A DNA stretch of 64,000 nt from Cyanoderma ruficeps (taxonomy: Eukaryota > Chordata > Aves > Passeriformes > Timaliidae): positions 1,267,350 to 1,331,349 of the forward strand of contig VZDJ01000223.1 in NCBI GenBank assembly GCA_008694505.1, written 5' to 3'. Position numbers and translations under genes: made by a program. Of this stretch, positions 49,323-62,417 are shown piece by piece. The notes beneath the pieces were generated by a model. The model saw only the letters and a list, made by a program, of their open reading frames with translations, did not search any database and was not told the DNA's origin. How positions within the stretch are numbered: the stretch's first letter is position 1; the number at the start of each line of letters is the position of its first letter.

Positions 49323-50437
49323 GTGCACGACATTAATAGCTGACACCTTAAGGTTCTGAACATATTGTATTCGCTATATATTTAGAGGTCTAGTTCAGTT
49401 CTTTTTGAAGTATATAAATCCTAGTTGTTGCTTCTCAGCTTTTTCTGCATAGAACCTGTTCAAACTCATTCACAGGAACAATGAAAGACTGAAATGTTGT
49501 CTGTAAGCCCCTGGAGAAGGTTGGATTCCTGAATGCTGCAGCAGAAAGACATTTTTATTCTGTCCTTGAAGTGGAAAGAAAGGATTCCTTCAGCGTTAAC
49601 TGAAGATCTGTATTTTGTTTCTAAGGCTTAAATTTGAATTTAAATTCAATAAAAATCAACTCCTTTCTCTGCATAAACATGCTCTAGGGAATTATGACCA
49701 AAATCCACAGCTAAGATATGGCTAATTTGGCAGCTTGTTTATTGCTTTATTGATTAACATTCAGGGAACAACAGCAGTAGTGAAACACTCCCTTCAGTTT
49801 TCCATCCCTTTACTCCTGTTTTTCTCTCTCTGGATTACTTTGTGTATAATCAGTAGAAAATGTCAATTGTTTTGATATCTGGTGTCTCAAGGAACAGAAT
49901 CAAGATTTCAGGCTACTTAACTGTACTTCCAACTTAGCTTTTCTATAATAATAACAACAACAACAACAACAAAAACAACAGAGAGAAACAGTCTCATTGT
50001 TTTGGTTTATTTGAAAGATTTTTTTATTGCTATTATTCATGCAAAATGTCAAGTGGATGGCACTCCAAAAAACAAAAGCATGAAAACTGCTAGATAAAAG
50101 GCTGTTTTGAACAGACTGTAAAGTTCTGAGCTGGTGCAGTTACATTGCAGGTATTGGTTTGAGTCAGCACATGTAAGAATTTGTGTAGGATATGTTCTCC
50201 ATAGGAATAATTTGCAAGAACAGGAGAGGGCATTTGGTTAAAGCTAATCACACTCTGCCTTTCATCCAGCAGTCCAGGAAGAATTTTTTTAGGTAAGCAA
50301 AAGTGAGAAAGACAAATGCAGCTCTTTTGAGAAGTCTGTAAAAAGAGTGGGAACAGAACAGATTGGGCATGTGAGGTGGAATTGTCATTTTTGGTCTCTG
50401 TAGAGCCATAACGCAGCAAATTATATCTGGATATCAC
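49323..50437. other. Non-coding unique DNA
   Basis: Nothing recognised except the small AAC repeat listed separately. Confidence 0.6.
49946..49980. repeat. (AAC)n microsatellite
   Basis: ATAATAATAACAACAACAAC followed by further AAC units with one AAAAAC interruption. Confidence 0.85.
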
Positions 50438-50439
50438 AT

Positions 50440-50688
50440 CTAGATATAGATATAGATTATATAGATATAGATATATACAGATACAGATATGGATACATAT
50501 ATAGATATAGATACAGATTACATAGATATATAGATGATATAGATATAGATGATACAGATATAGATATAGAGGATATGGATATAGATAGATATAGATATAG
50601 ATATAGATATAGATTATATAGATATAGATAGATGGAGATATAGATATAGATGATATAGATGATATAGATGATATAGATGATATAGATN
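50440..50688. repeat. Complex (GATATA)n microsatellite with ambiguous base
   Basis: About 250 bp of GATATA, GATAGATA, GATATACAGATACA and GATGATATA variants, ending in a single N at 50688. It generates long open frames on the minus strand (221 codons from 50755) rich in Ile, Tyr, Ser and Leu; these are artefacts. The N probably marks an unresolved repeat length, so the true length may differ. Confidence 0.95.
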
Positions 50689-52688
50689 CCAGCTGCATTT
50701 TGTGCCATAAGTCAGGGGATTCTGCAGTAGCAGAATCTCTCCCTTTGGGAGACATGTAGAATGCAAGATCACCATCTTAAACACAAGAAGGATAATTTAT
50801 TTAGTATAACTCCTAAAGGCACAAATGCCACTTGTAGCCTTTGTGTAACTCGTGTAGGATCCAACCCCAGGTGAGTTCCATGAGTTGCCAGGTGACAACA
50901 AAAAGCAGTCACTGTCAGAAGCTGTGCAGAGGGTTCACGCTCATCCCAGGACCTCTTTTCTGCTGTTGATCACAGCATGTTCAGTACTGATGGCAACACA
51001 GAGTCTTTGATTTTACAGCATGTTTCATGCCAGGCCCTACAAAGCAGTTCCTGGGCTTTCAGGATCCTGTTCTGAGAGGTGTCTGCAGAGCTGATTTTCA
51101 TGCTCTGGGTCCTGTGTCCATTTTGGGAAGAGATAGTCTGTAAACCTGAATGCTTTCAGCTGGATTGCCATGCTGGCTTTTTTATCAGTGTGAGCAACGA
51201 ATGGCAGCACTGGAAAAGGCCTGGGATGCAATAATAAATGTGTGAATAAACACTCCAAGTCCTGTTAGCGGGGATGTCCGAATGCTGCAGAATGTAACTC
51301 ACTTGAGCAGCACAGGCACGTCACAGAGCAGGTGTTATATGGGACAAATCATATCTGTACTTGGGAGGTGAGATGCTCTGTCACCCCCCAAAAGACAGGG
51401 GAAGATATAACCAGGCTATTATTGGTTAACATGTCCCACAAGTATTTAAACAGGAACACCAGAGGAAGCTTTCCTCATCATCCAAAACGTCTGGTGGGGA
51501 AGGAAAGAGATCAAAGTGTCTCACTGGCTTGTTTTAAAGGCTGTGAATTAGCTCTGAGCAAGGTGTTAATTAAAAAAACAATCTGGAAGAAAGTTTCAGG
51601 ATTTGCATTTTGCAACAGAACTTGGCTCAAGTCAATAGAGAAGTTTATCTCAGGTTAAGAGCATTTTCCCTTAAGCCTGACTTGGTGTGTATTTCAAATG
51701 ATGCAAAACAGCTCTCAGCAAGGATCAATGCATTTGTCACATCATAACTGCACCAGGTGATTTACATTACCTGGGACTGGCAGTGGCCTGATTTATCAGA
51801 GCAGACCAGACTTAAAAGCCTCATTCTGCAGTTCCATTCACAATTTTTCTAAACCATCTGAGGAGAATATTTTGTGTGTCTTTCTCCCTGTCATACTGTC
51901 TTTTAAAAACACACAAAGCACAAGACTAATAGACTGAATTGTCAGGAAAGCTTTAGGATCTGATGGGTCTTAATTTGATGGTCTGTGTTCTGTCTCTGCT
52001 TTTTGTTGCTGGACTATTCAGTATGTGGAGTTCTCAACTGTGTTGGCACGAATGGAGATACGTTTCAAGAAAACCTGTAAACTTCATCTTTATTTGAAAT
52101 CATTACCATTTTAATTAAAGTGTTTTAATTTTAATCTGATGTAGTTATAGAAAATACTGATAGGGTTCTGTGATGGCAAGAGGAGCATCTGGTTTTCATT
52201 GTGTTCTCCACAATTTTCCAGCGAGGTGTTGAAGGATTCTCTGGGTTCCTGCAGGCTGTGGCTCTCTCTAAGAAGATCCCTCTTTTCTTTAATTCTATAC
52301 CTTACTTCTAACCCCCCTAGGAAAAAGCTGACAAGAGAAACAAGAAGGCACTGTGAGCTGGGTTTTTGAGATATTTATAATAAAGAATTTAAAAATGCTC
52401 AGAGTGTGGTGCAGTAAATACATTGAAAAAGACAACCCAGTAATGATTGCAGGTAATTAATGGAGTTGTGCTTTTTAACTGTTGTTTCTACAGTGTATCC
52501 ATGCTGAAACTCACAGGAGGCACCTCTTCTCTGTTAGCTGGATTTTTAACTTGCCCAGCTTCCCAACACCCTCTGATTTATGAGCTCATGTCTCTTCCAG
52601 GGTGTCTATAATTAAGCAAAGATAAGAGCAAGCTACAGTCAAATGAAATTTAACTCATTTCACATCTTCTGAAAGGCTCCAAACTTTA
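50689..52688. other. Non-coding unique DNA
   Basis: No gene, LTR or CR1 recognised. The open frames at 51037-51258 and 51332-51658 have no known domain. Confidence 0.6.
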
Positions 52689-52746
52689 TCGATGCTGGGA
52701 TATTGAATGTAAACGTGCTCTATTTTAGTCTGGCTTATTTTTCCTT
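52689..52746. repeat. 58-bp dispersed duplication, copy A
   Basis: Matches 55184-55241 at 57 of 58 positions. Begins TCGATGCTGGGATATTGAAT and ends CTTATTTTTCCTT. The single difference is C here against T in the partner (base 46). Flanks of the two copies share nothing. Confidence 0.95.
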
Positions 52747-55183
52747 TAAGGCTGATGGAAGGGGGATTATTTTTAGCTTTTCTGATATGTAACAGATCCA
52801 CAGCAGTAAAAACCAGCTCCCCCCCAGAATGAATCTCCTATGTATTATTTAGGATCCAAAGATGCTATTACATCTTTCCACCTATTGCTGTGCTTATCTG
52901 AGCATGGTATGAATGCATTCTGCCATAAAAGACGATGATGTAAAGTACTAGATAAACTGCAGAGCAGGTAATCTCCTGGCATGCCTTATTGCTTGGGTTT
53001 GAAGTGGCTCTAGAGCTTCTCTGCATGAGAAATCTGTGATTTTGCAGCTTTTTTGGCCTGCAGGTTGGAGTCCTTTTCCCTGCTGCTTTGACATGGGAAA
53101 TGGTTGCTGCTACTGCTGGGTTTATTGCCATCTTTAGCATTGTTAGGATAACAATGGTAGCTGATGAAACAGAGCACATCACACCATTGTGATGGGCTAA
53201 AAATTGGGCATTTTAGCAAATGAGTAAATGGGATTATTCATTTTGAAGCAAATGGGGAAAATGCCCTTTGCAAAGTGCTTTGAGAGCTGCAAACACAACA
53301 ATGAATTGTACGTGCAAATTGCTATTTATAACTACAAAAAATGCAGGTAGCTGGGAGTTAAGTACAGGATTGCTGTAGATATTAGAATAAACCCACATTT
53401 CATTAAATGAGTCAGAAAATGAGAGTTCTGGAGGAGGCTAATCAGTCCATCAATGCTAGCAAAGATATGTGACTCACCACACACTGGAGAAGGATGTTTT
53501 AAAGTGCTGAAGGGTGACGTCATGTTTCGTCACCATCTGGAGGGAGTTAACAGCAAAATTTTGGTTCTTCTTGTGGAGCCACTGTGGAGCTCACATTCCT
53601 GCTGTAATTAGGTGGTAGAATGTAATTATTCCTCTGATTGCCTTTGAAAATCTTGGTTTATAAGTAAATATATTTCCCTTCTCAGGCATAGGTTTATCAA
53701 TGCTGCCTTTCATTTTTTTTCCCTTTTTATCTTGTTCTTCATTAGCAGTTGTTCTGAGTGGCTCTGAAATATTATTCAGGCTTAGCAGTTTTAGGGAAGT
53801 TTAGGAAAGTTTTAGGGAAGTGCAGTTCCTGCGTGATGCTGAGGCCAGAATGTTATCAATAACTCACCAGCAAAAATGTGAAGCCTTTTGGCAATCTTGG
53901 CTGTGGTAGAAAATATTAAAAACAAAGCACTGTAGTAAACTGATTATCTTGGTAATCCCAGTACTAATGTACTGCCCCTCTGAGGGTGACTTTTACTGCC
54001 ACGGCAAACAGCAAGGTTTGGTTCTCTTCTTATGAAAAACTCCAGTGACCCTAAGTCTGAAATCAAATGGAGATCTCAGTATGATTTTTCTTGGCTCAAG
54101 GAAGTTTCTGTGGTGGCTAAAAACTAAGGATTTCAGTGAAGGAACCCCAAAATGTCACAAAGCTGGGATGAATAATGCCTGGAAATGGCAGACAGACTTG
54201 AGTCAGTGCACAAGATCTGACAGTTTTGAATGAATGCTGGATTCAGGGCTCCTTGTGTCTTTCCATTCAATCTGGTGGAGGTACCAAAGGGAGAGAGAGA
54301 AAAGCAGTCCCCACCACCTGCAAAGCTCAACTGCAGTGTATGCAAAGTGCCCACAGTTAACTGAGTGCTTCAGCATCGGATTTAAGTTCTGTGAGGGCTC
54401 AGTTCCGTGTGTTTCAATAATTGTCTGCAACAAAAATAATATTTATGGTCTATCCAGTCTATCTGCTTCAAGGGAAAAGAGAGAGACACCATCAGCATGT
54501 TTCAGTTACTGTGGTTCTGCATGGAGTACCCTGATGGTTCTAGCTTGAATGGGAGTTAGCTGATAAAATATAAAGACAGGAAAAAAAAAAAAGGAAAAAT
54601 AAAAGATAGATGTTGAGAGCCATGGATATAAGTCAACATAAGATTGTCATCTGTATATCAAAACTGTGCAGAAGTTTTGAAGTCAGACAATATGAGCCTG
54701 GAGACTTTCAACTCCACTATTTAGTGGATTATGGAGCTGGTGACTACAGGAGGCAGTGGCATTAAAGAATTCCAGTGCTGGCAAGTGTCAATATTTCTGG
54801 ATATGTCCAGATTGCTCTATCAACATGAGATGGGTGTGTCTAACCACGGGACATCGCTCCCAGAATTGAGAAAAACTCTTGTATCATTTTTCTTATTCTC
54901 CAGGATGATTCTGCAGCACGAGGTTTAAGAGGGACACACAACTGAAACTTCACTGCAGATATTACAAGGGCAAAATCTTCAGTGAGAGGTTGTAGCTCCC
55001 TTCAGTTGGGCATTTTACCTTTCTTTACCCACAGGGTGTGGCAGGAAAAATAGAAAAGGGTGGTTGATTTTTGTGTTATAACAACAGCCAGCAATCCTAG
55101 GGAGGTTTGGTGGGGCAGTAAATTTTTTTTAACTTCCCAACACTTCTTTTCTACTTTTGAGGGTATCTGGGAGCTTGCAGAGC
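52747..55183. other. Non-coding unique DNA between the two duplicate copies
   Basis: Includes a short tandem repeat of AGTTTTAGGGAAGT units (53787-53822, period about 20). No gene recognised. Confidence 0.6.
53787..53822. repeat. Short tandem repeat, period ~20 bp
   Basis: AGTTTTAGGGAAGT occurs twice, separated by TTAGGAA. Minor feature, probably slippage. Confidence 0.6.
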
Positions 55184-55241
55184 TCGATGCTGGGATATTG
55201 AATGTAAACGTGCTCTATTTTAGTCTGGTTTATTTTTCCTT
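55184..55241. repeat. 58-bp dispersed duplication, copy B
   Basis: Partner of 52689-52746, same orientation, 2495 bp away, one mismatch. The copy ends at a TTTTTCCTTGCAG stretch that happens to look like a splice acceptor. Confidence 0.95.
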
Positions 55242-57107
55242 GCAGAGCAGGGTGGGCTGTGTGTGAAGGGGTTGGGGGGAGCAGGAATGTCCCATGTCCT
55301 GTCCCTGCCCCCACCAGAGCTTCCCATCCCCCTCAGAGTGGTTTCCACGTTCTACATTTGCAGCAACAAGAGGATGACTGGATTAGTTTTAAAGTGATTA
55401 TTGCCATGAGCAGTGTAATTGGAACACCAGTTATCAGTTCACAGATTCAGACACTCACAGCACTGAACTGAATGGGAATGAAATTAACGTAAGCACGATG
55501 TTTCCAGAGTCATATAAAAATTACTTTATAACTTTTCTGCACAATCTTCCATTTATTATTGTCCAAGCGGCTGCCTCACTCTGTAGCACTGTGTCAGGAA
55601 TTCTGTGTCCTGAGGTGATGCTTCCTCAGGCTATTGGGCTGTAGGACCCTGCCTCAAATTGGGCAGGTTGGCAAATAACAGCAGGACAACAGCTGAGCTT
55701 GAGGTAAAACCAGCCCAGCATCTGCCTCTGTGAGGGTGAGGGTAGAAAATTGCCTCTCTTTTGACCTGCTGCTGCTGTCTGAAAGGCATTGAAAAACTGG
55801 AATGGACATCCTGACCATATAGGTAAGGAAAGCAATTTTCCATGCAAGGGAAACACCATAAATGATTCATAGACCCCATATTTCTCATGGTTATTTCCTG
55901 TGGGTGTAGAGAAGCAGGGATTAGAAATGAATGGCACTGCTTACTGTTCATAAAGGGCTTGCCTGGAGGTGATTTTGCTTTTTAAGCTTTAAAATTAACT
56001 CCACAGATGCCAGTCCCCAGAGCTAAAATCTGAAAACCCTCTGCAAGCTTCAGATATCTGAGATAGAAAAGAAGCACCACAGGAGGGAATTGAACATGAT
56101 GGGAAAGTATTTTTCTTGTCTTCCTTACTTCCATCTGCAGGATCAGGGCCATATACAAATGATATTAATACCATTTGTGCAGGAACAGAAATTTTAACTT
56201 TTGTTCCCTATGATGTTCCGTACAGTCTGACACCACACTAAATCCCAAACCTCGTGAGACCCACTCATGCTCTTCAGATACAGGATGAATCCTATTTCTC
56301 CGCAGTGCAAGTTCAGTTTAGATGGAAAACAATACACATGGGGATGGGTAGAAACTCTGTCCTTAATTTTAATGGGGATTTATGTGGTGTAGTGCAGTTG
56401 ATATTGGACTATCTCCTGAGAGAGAGGAAATACTGCCAAGAATAAAAATGTGCAATAAAAAGATCATAGATTCTATCAGTGGGCAATTAGGAGCTTTGCA
56501 GCCTCTGTATGTTTTGCTTCTGTATCTGAATGGGAAGTATATGATATATCAGATATATCTGCCCAACCTCAATAATCTCTGGGGAGACGGGTGCTGCAAC
56601 CCACTGTTCATTTGATGTCAGCTTCCACTGTTGAAAAAAAATTACGCCTCTCAAGTAATAAGAAAGTACTATAAAATATTGGAAAATGGGCTTGTTTTGA
56701 TAATTTGATGTGACAATGAGTTTGAAATTTGTAATCAAAACCTTTTCCAAAGGTTCCCTCATCCCTCTCCTCCCTTTTATACTGTGACAGCACCAGAGAC
56801 CCCCCCCCAGTTCCTGTAGTATCACATCTCCAAAGACTTCCCTATCCCCAGGAAGGCTTCAGCATTTTGTGCAGGATGCACATTCAGCAATCGATATCTG
56901 TCACTTGCTCTTAAGAGTAGCTTTGGTAATGTCTTAAAACTGTCCAACAGGCTGACATAAAGGATCTTTTATTGTGCTGAAGAGATTTAATTGCTGTAAT
57001 TCTCAGTAAAACCACTATTAGACAAGAATTACATCCTGATGCACCTTGTTGTGGTGGATGTGCTCATACACCATGAAGTCCCAAAGAATTTGTTGCATAA
57101 ATGTCTG

Positions 57108-57140
57108 TTACTATTATTGTTACTATTATTATTATCATTG
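57108..57140. repeat. (TTA)n microsatellite, interrupted
   Basis: TTACTATTATTGTTACTATT followed by ATTATTATCATT; TTA units interrupted by C and G. Confidence 0.8.
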
Positions 57141-58157
57141 TGTAATAATAGAAACTTTAGCTCTAACTTCTCTCAGGCCTACATTTTCAAAAGGATTTTT
57201 TTGACTCTGGATAACTCTCTCCCATTCAGGAACAGCTCGAGTTCAGGCAGGCCCAAGATGTCCATATGTTTAAAGTTTGGTTAATCATAAAGCAGATTAG
57301 GTTGCCTTTAATGTCTCATTCAAATTTTGGATGCTGAGCAGATGCTGAGCTGCTCCACCATGGTTGCACATCACTAACTATCAATGTGCTGCAAAATGGG
57401 GGATTATATGTGTTTATAAGATGTCCTGGTTCTAGCTGCTGCACAGGCACTGTAGCACACTGTAGATGTGTGGAAAACACATCTCAAAGCAAAGCTTGAA
57501 GCTGAAATCCTCCTCTGTAGAAAAAGAAATAAATTATTCCTTTTGATATCTCCTCATGCTGTTATAATTCTTGACAGAATTGCCTCCTTTAGCAAATTGA
57601 TTTCTAACAGGATGAACTATACTGCTTTTCTCGTAATTGTAGGAAATGTGTTTTAAGCATGACTTAACACTTCAGAGGACTTGCCCATGTGCAATTCTAG
57701 TCTCTACTTTTTTTACATTCTGGTAGTCCATGGTATTTTCTCCTGGAGAATAGGAACAAGAAATTAGACCAGTTCAAAGATTTGGGTTTATTATGAAATG
57801 TTCAGTGGTTGCTGATTAAAATATTACTTAATCGTTTGTACAATATGGTCATTTCAAGAATTCTGAGAGCACTCCCTAAATAATTAGAGGAATGCTGGAG
57901 TATCTCTTGTAGGTGGATATGATCCCCTCATTTCTGTCGTCTGGCTGCAGGCAGCTCTGAATGACCCCACTGGGTGTTGGTCCTGTGGGGAAATAAACAT
58001 GAGCTTGCTCGAGACACCTCTGTATCCCTAAGTCATATTTACAGTTAATGAGGGGTATCTGGGTGAAATTTCTGTTCCATAAATATGCGTGCTAGGATCT
58101 TTAATAACCACAAAGAACCGAGATCTCTTTTTTGTGCATTTCCGTTAGGAAAGATGT

Positions 58158-58179
58158 CTTCTCTCTCTCTNTTTTTTTT
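58158..58179. repeat. CT repeat joined to poly-T with ambiguous base
   Basis: (CT)6 is followed by N at 58171 and eight T. The N is likely an assembly ambiguity at the junction of the two simple repeats. Confidence 0.85.
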
Positions 58180-58745
58180 GTAAGATTGGTTGGATAAAAG
58201 ATTGTTTCATGTTACATCAACATAACTGTAATACCACAGCTAATGGTTATTGTTCCACATGACATTTTAACTGCTGGATTTAAATGAAGAGATATCAACT
58301 TATTTTTAAGGGGCTTTCCCCAGCATGGGAGAGGCCTTGTGTAAAAGAAGTCACACCTTGGAGTGATTTGATCCAATGCAGAAACACTGAATGAAACCAC
58401 ACATTCCCCTGAGTCTGTTTTCATCTTTGTAGACCTTGATCTTAAAAAGGCTTAACTTCACATGCTGTGCTGGTACTCAAATATAAATAATCCTGTGATT
58501 TACTGTGCTTATGTACGTGCTTAGGGTCTGGAAAATTAGGGCGTTAATGGTAACATATGCTTGAGATAGGATTTAATCAAAGAGCTGGAGTTGTGTACCT
58601 AAAGATAGTTTTCCAAAATCACAACAGTTGCAGGCAGAGGAGAATGTGTGTTTATTTTTCTTTGTAGTTCTTGCCAGGCAGAAACATCATCTGCAAAACC
58701 TTGTTTAGTGCCACACTTTTCCTTTCTTTCTGATTTATATTTTTA

Positions 58746-58746
58746 C

Positions 58747-58777
<31 letters not shown>
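58746..58777. repeat. (AT)n microsatellite
   Basis: About 12 AT/TA units, then TTTATATATA. Confidence 0.9.
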
Positions 58778-59838
58778 ACTTTTTTAATGTGTTTTCCTTG
58801 CAGTTGAGAAAAAGAAAGACTGATTTAGGTGTAGAGCGCCAAGGGCTGGAATGCTGAGTCACCCACAGTGAAGTAATGAAGTTTGAGATTGTTTTGTTAT
58901 ATGTAAATATGTGAAACTGCTTTGGCCTTCCTTTAATTGCAGGGCTTTTCTGTCTTCTAACACAGGTTATCTGTGGTCGTTCAGAAACCACGGGAGACAT
59001 TTTTGAATACCTGAAATTGACAATAGAAATGAGTGCAAAGAAGTCCAGATGTTCATAAATTGCATCTTGCTGGGACTGACACTTTCGAGCTAATAGACAT
59101 GTCATTCATGGGAGCTGTCAGGATGAGTTTTATTTAGGGAAATTGGGGTTTCTGAAATCTGTTACTTCTTCCATTCCTGCTGGGCTCAAACTTCACCCAA
59201 AAAAACCACCCCTGTACTAAAAAGAGACCCAGTAATTTTTCCTTTAGGACAGTGATCATATACACTTGTGTCAAGAGGGTGATCCTGCTCCAAAATCAGA
59301 ACTCTCCCTTTTCTCTCTCCTGTTTCCTGTCTCTGTGTCAGAGCAGTTTCTGTTCACAAGAGACTGGCAAAATTGTGAAGGTTTGTTGTTCCTGGTTCAT
59401 CCTTAGTCAGGTAAAAGACCTTGCTTTGTGAATTGATTTTGTGTTTGATTTAGACCCAGGAGAGCAGATCTTTTCAGGCCAATTGAGATTTTTCCTTTAG
59501 ACTAAAACGTCATTTGCTTGAATTGTGAGGTTTAAATAGCATCTAAAATGAAAGTAATGATCAGTTTACCAGTTTCAAACCTTTCTAAACCCTCATTGAA
59601 TTAGTCTGATTTTGGATTCCAGCACTGCCTTTACAGTCTTTGTCTAATTATATTTTAAGGGCATAAACAGCTCAAGGGGAAATATACAGCTAAGAAAGGA
59701 GATACCTATGAAATAACCTCCTCAGTAATGATATTCAATGGAGTACTGCTGGCAATGAGCTTTATTTTTAAATGCATTTGCCATGTTTAATTGCATTTAT
59801 TTAGCTTTCCAATATCTTAGCCTAGCCAGCGTTTGCTC

Positions 59839-59859
59839 TTTTTTTTTTTTTTATTTTTT
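59839..59859. repeat. Poly-T tract
   Basis: T run with one A interruption. Confidence 0.8.
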
Positions 59860-62280
59860 GGTGGTGTCATTATTCTGTGCAAACAGAACAGAACTCTGAA
59901 AGTCTTTGGAAGTTATATCCGTGTTTACTGTAAGAATAACAACTTGTCTATTCTTCAGCTGAATAATCCATTGAAATTGCAAAGGCTTTTCAAATGATCA
60001 AGTTGAATCTCCAGACGTTCCTCTGATTGCATCCAGAAAAACTATACTCAGCCGCATCTAAATCTCAAAGCTCATTTGAGACACTTAGGTAATTTATTAA
60101 TTTACCTGAATTGTTTCTTCCACCTCTGAATTTAATCTGATGGAAGCTCATCTATTTTAAATGTGCCTTTATTTTCATCCTCTAGGAAAACAAATATTTG
60201 TCTGTACAGAAAAGCTGTACTTAGCTGTGGTAAGTGGCTCCTTTGATTCATGGGCAGAAGCTTTATGGGACTCCTTGTTATTCCACAGAAGTCTTATTTT
60301 CATTTACTGCCCAACATATCATAAAAAGTTGGCAGTCACTGGGAAGCAAAGTGACGAATGTCATTTAGTGTTCTTCACATCAGGGCAAGAAGCACATTCC
60401 TTTGATCCAAAATGCCATTAGAATCACTATTCAGATAATAACAGCGGGACATTAGCTGAGAGACTCACAGGGAACTCCATTTCTGTGGATACATGAGGAC
60501 TGGCACAAATAATGCAGAGAGCCTGTTATGTTCCTTACTCCGGAGTCTTTAAAAAGAGGTTGGATAAATATTAGAGAAAAGGGTAGAGCTGGGCTGGTTT
60601 TGTGGTAGCAATGAGAGCAAGGATGAGTTCTGGGAGCCCTGGGAAGGTCTGTGTTTGTGTGGTTCAGTGCTGGATGAGACACAGATCCAGGAAATGAGGA
60701 CACAGCACTTGTGACACCACAGTGCTCTGACCTGACAATTTTATGTCATGGCCTACCCTGGCTCGTTTCTTCCATCAGTGCCAGTGAACCTACAGCTTCT
60801 TCAGGTACTGATCCTGCAACAGGACAACATTTATGTATAACACACACCTCATAGTGCTCGTAATAATCAAATCACCTCAAGACTCAGAAATGACAACTCA
60901 AAACTCAGACATGCCTTCTGCTGGGAGTGTGCTGTGGTACAAGGTGTTTATAGAGTGGTACAAACCTTCTTAGTCATGTGAACTTGGATTTAACACATTC
61001 AGGAACAATTGTGACCATTTACATGCTTGTTCCATGGGTTTACAACAGAACAACTCTTGCCTTGCCTGTTTTATGGTGCCTACATGTACAGTACAAGCAC
61101 ACTCAGTTTAATTCATTTGCCCTCAAGAGGAGCATAAACACTTATATATTGAGACACTGAATTTGAAGTGCTCTCAAAAAATCCCTGATCCTTTATGCTT
61201 AAGTGTAACACTGATATGCATTCAGCAGCAATATTGCAATTTCAGTTGCATCTAAACAGAATAAACCCCTGGAAACCATTACAGACATAACAATTACTTT
61301 TCTCTACTTTCTGACTTATAATAAGCAACGGTTATTGAGAATTAAAGCTATGGGTAGTGGTGCTTTCAGTAACAATAACTTCTTCTTTAGGTAATGCATT
61401 ATCTAATCATTTATCTTTAGAAAAAAAAACCCAGCAGCAAAACCTCAGAGCATTATTTTGAGAGGCAAAACCAAAACTAAATCTATCGATTCCAATCTGA
61501 AATTACCAACTCTAATTGCGATGCAGAGGAAATTAGCCATGAACCTGTATTGTAAAAAGGAGCTCTTCAAACCCATGGAAACACAAAACATTCAGACAGG
61601 GTTTTTAGATAGAATTCTAGGAGCCAGTGGAAGCAGACAAGTGTGTAATTAAGGCTAAAGATGCTTCAAGCAGCTTTGGAAAGAGAGAATGTTGCTGAGA
61701 TCCCAATAAAAAATGTAAATCTGTATTTCAAAAACAGCCTTTCCCAACTCCACTTTCCCAGCAAGGTGTCCAGGTTGGAGCCTTGCTGCTCCTGAGAAAG
61801 CTGCCTCTGTAAATAAGGGAAATGCGTGAAGTTTCCTTACGGAATTTAAAGGAATGATGAGATACACACCTAATTATCATTTTTATGTCATTGCTGTGAT
61901 TATTTTTAGAGAGAGCTTATCTAAAATTCCTCTTACTTCTGAAATGGCCTTATCAGAAGATAGTACAGCTGAACAGGTGATGGTGTGTGTGAAATCTATT
62001 TTTATTGCCCCCAGTGTATTCTTTAGTCAGTAATTTGTAGCAATTGGAGGTAGGATTTTAAGGTACTCTCAATATAACATATTCTTTGGCTTATTGCTGC
62101 TAGTCCATTTGTCTCATTACAAAAGGTGTGTTAAAAAAGAAAAAGTCAAGATAATGAAATACCAGCTACAGGGACTGTATTTAAATCAGTCTATATTTAG
62201 CATTGCTACATTTCAGAATGGCATCGGAGGAGCAAGGACAGTTACCTGCTGACATTTTGTTTGACATAAAAATGGGGGGG

Positions 62281-62417
62281 GAAAAAAAAAGTAGTCTGTG
62301 CTGCTCAGAGCTGATATGGGAGTCACTGAGGGCTTTGGATGGGTGTGAGGAGGATAAGAGAACACAAACAGGATGAATCTGGGGTCCTCGGGGCAGCCAC
62401 CAGAACATGGTCGCTGA
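62281..62417. other. Non-coding DNA left of LTR cluster
   Basis: If the neighbouring LTR (62418-62762, minus) were a 5' LTR, the primer-binding site and leader would lie here on the minus strand. A TGGTGGCTGCCCCGAGGA-like stretch at about 62399-62382 could be such a site but matches no tRNA I can name. No gag-like frame follows, so internal sequence, if any, is very short. Confidence 0.35.

Larger units (their letters stand above)
55242..62280. other. Long non-coding stretch
   Basis: About 7 kb without recognised CR1 or LTR. It has microsatellites (57108-57140, 58158-58179, 58746-58777), a T run (59839-59859) and a run of nine C at 56800-56808. The segment 59730-59830 is AT-rich with TTTAATTGC and TTTATTTAG words and could be conserved. 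At 62274-62289 is a run of eight G then nine A. No gene seen. Confidence 0.55.

Noticed and set aside
50090..50755. 221-codon minus-strand open frame, the longest in the window
   Set aside because: Most of it is translated GATATA microsatellite (Ile/Tyr/Ser/Leu repeats) and it crosses an ambiguous base.
62274..62289. Run of eight G and nine A as a retroviral polypurine tract
   Set aside because: No LTR begins directly after it with TG, and the nearest LTR points the other way.
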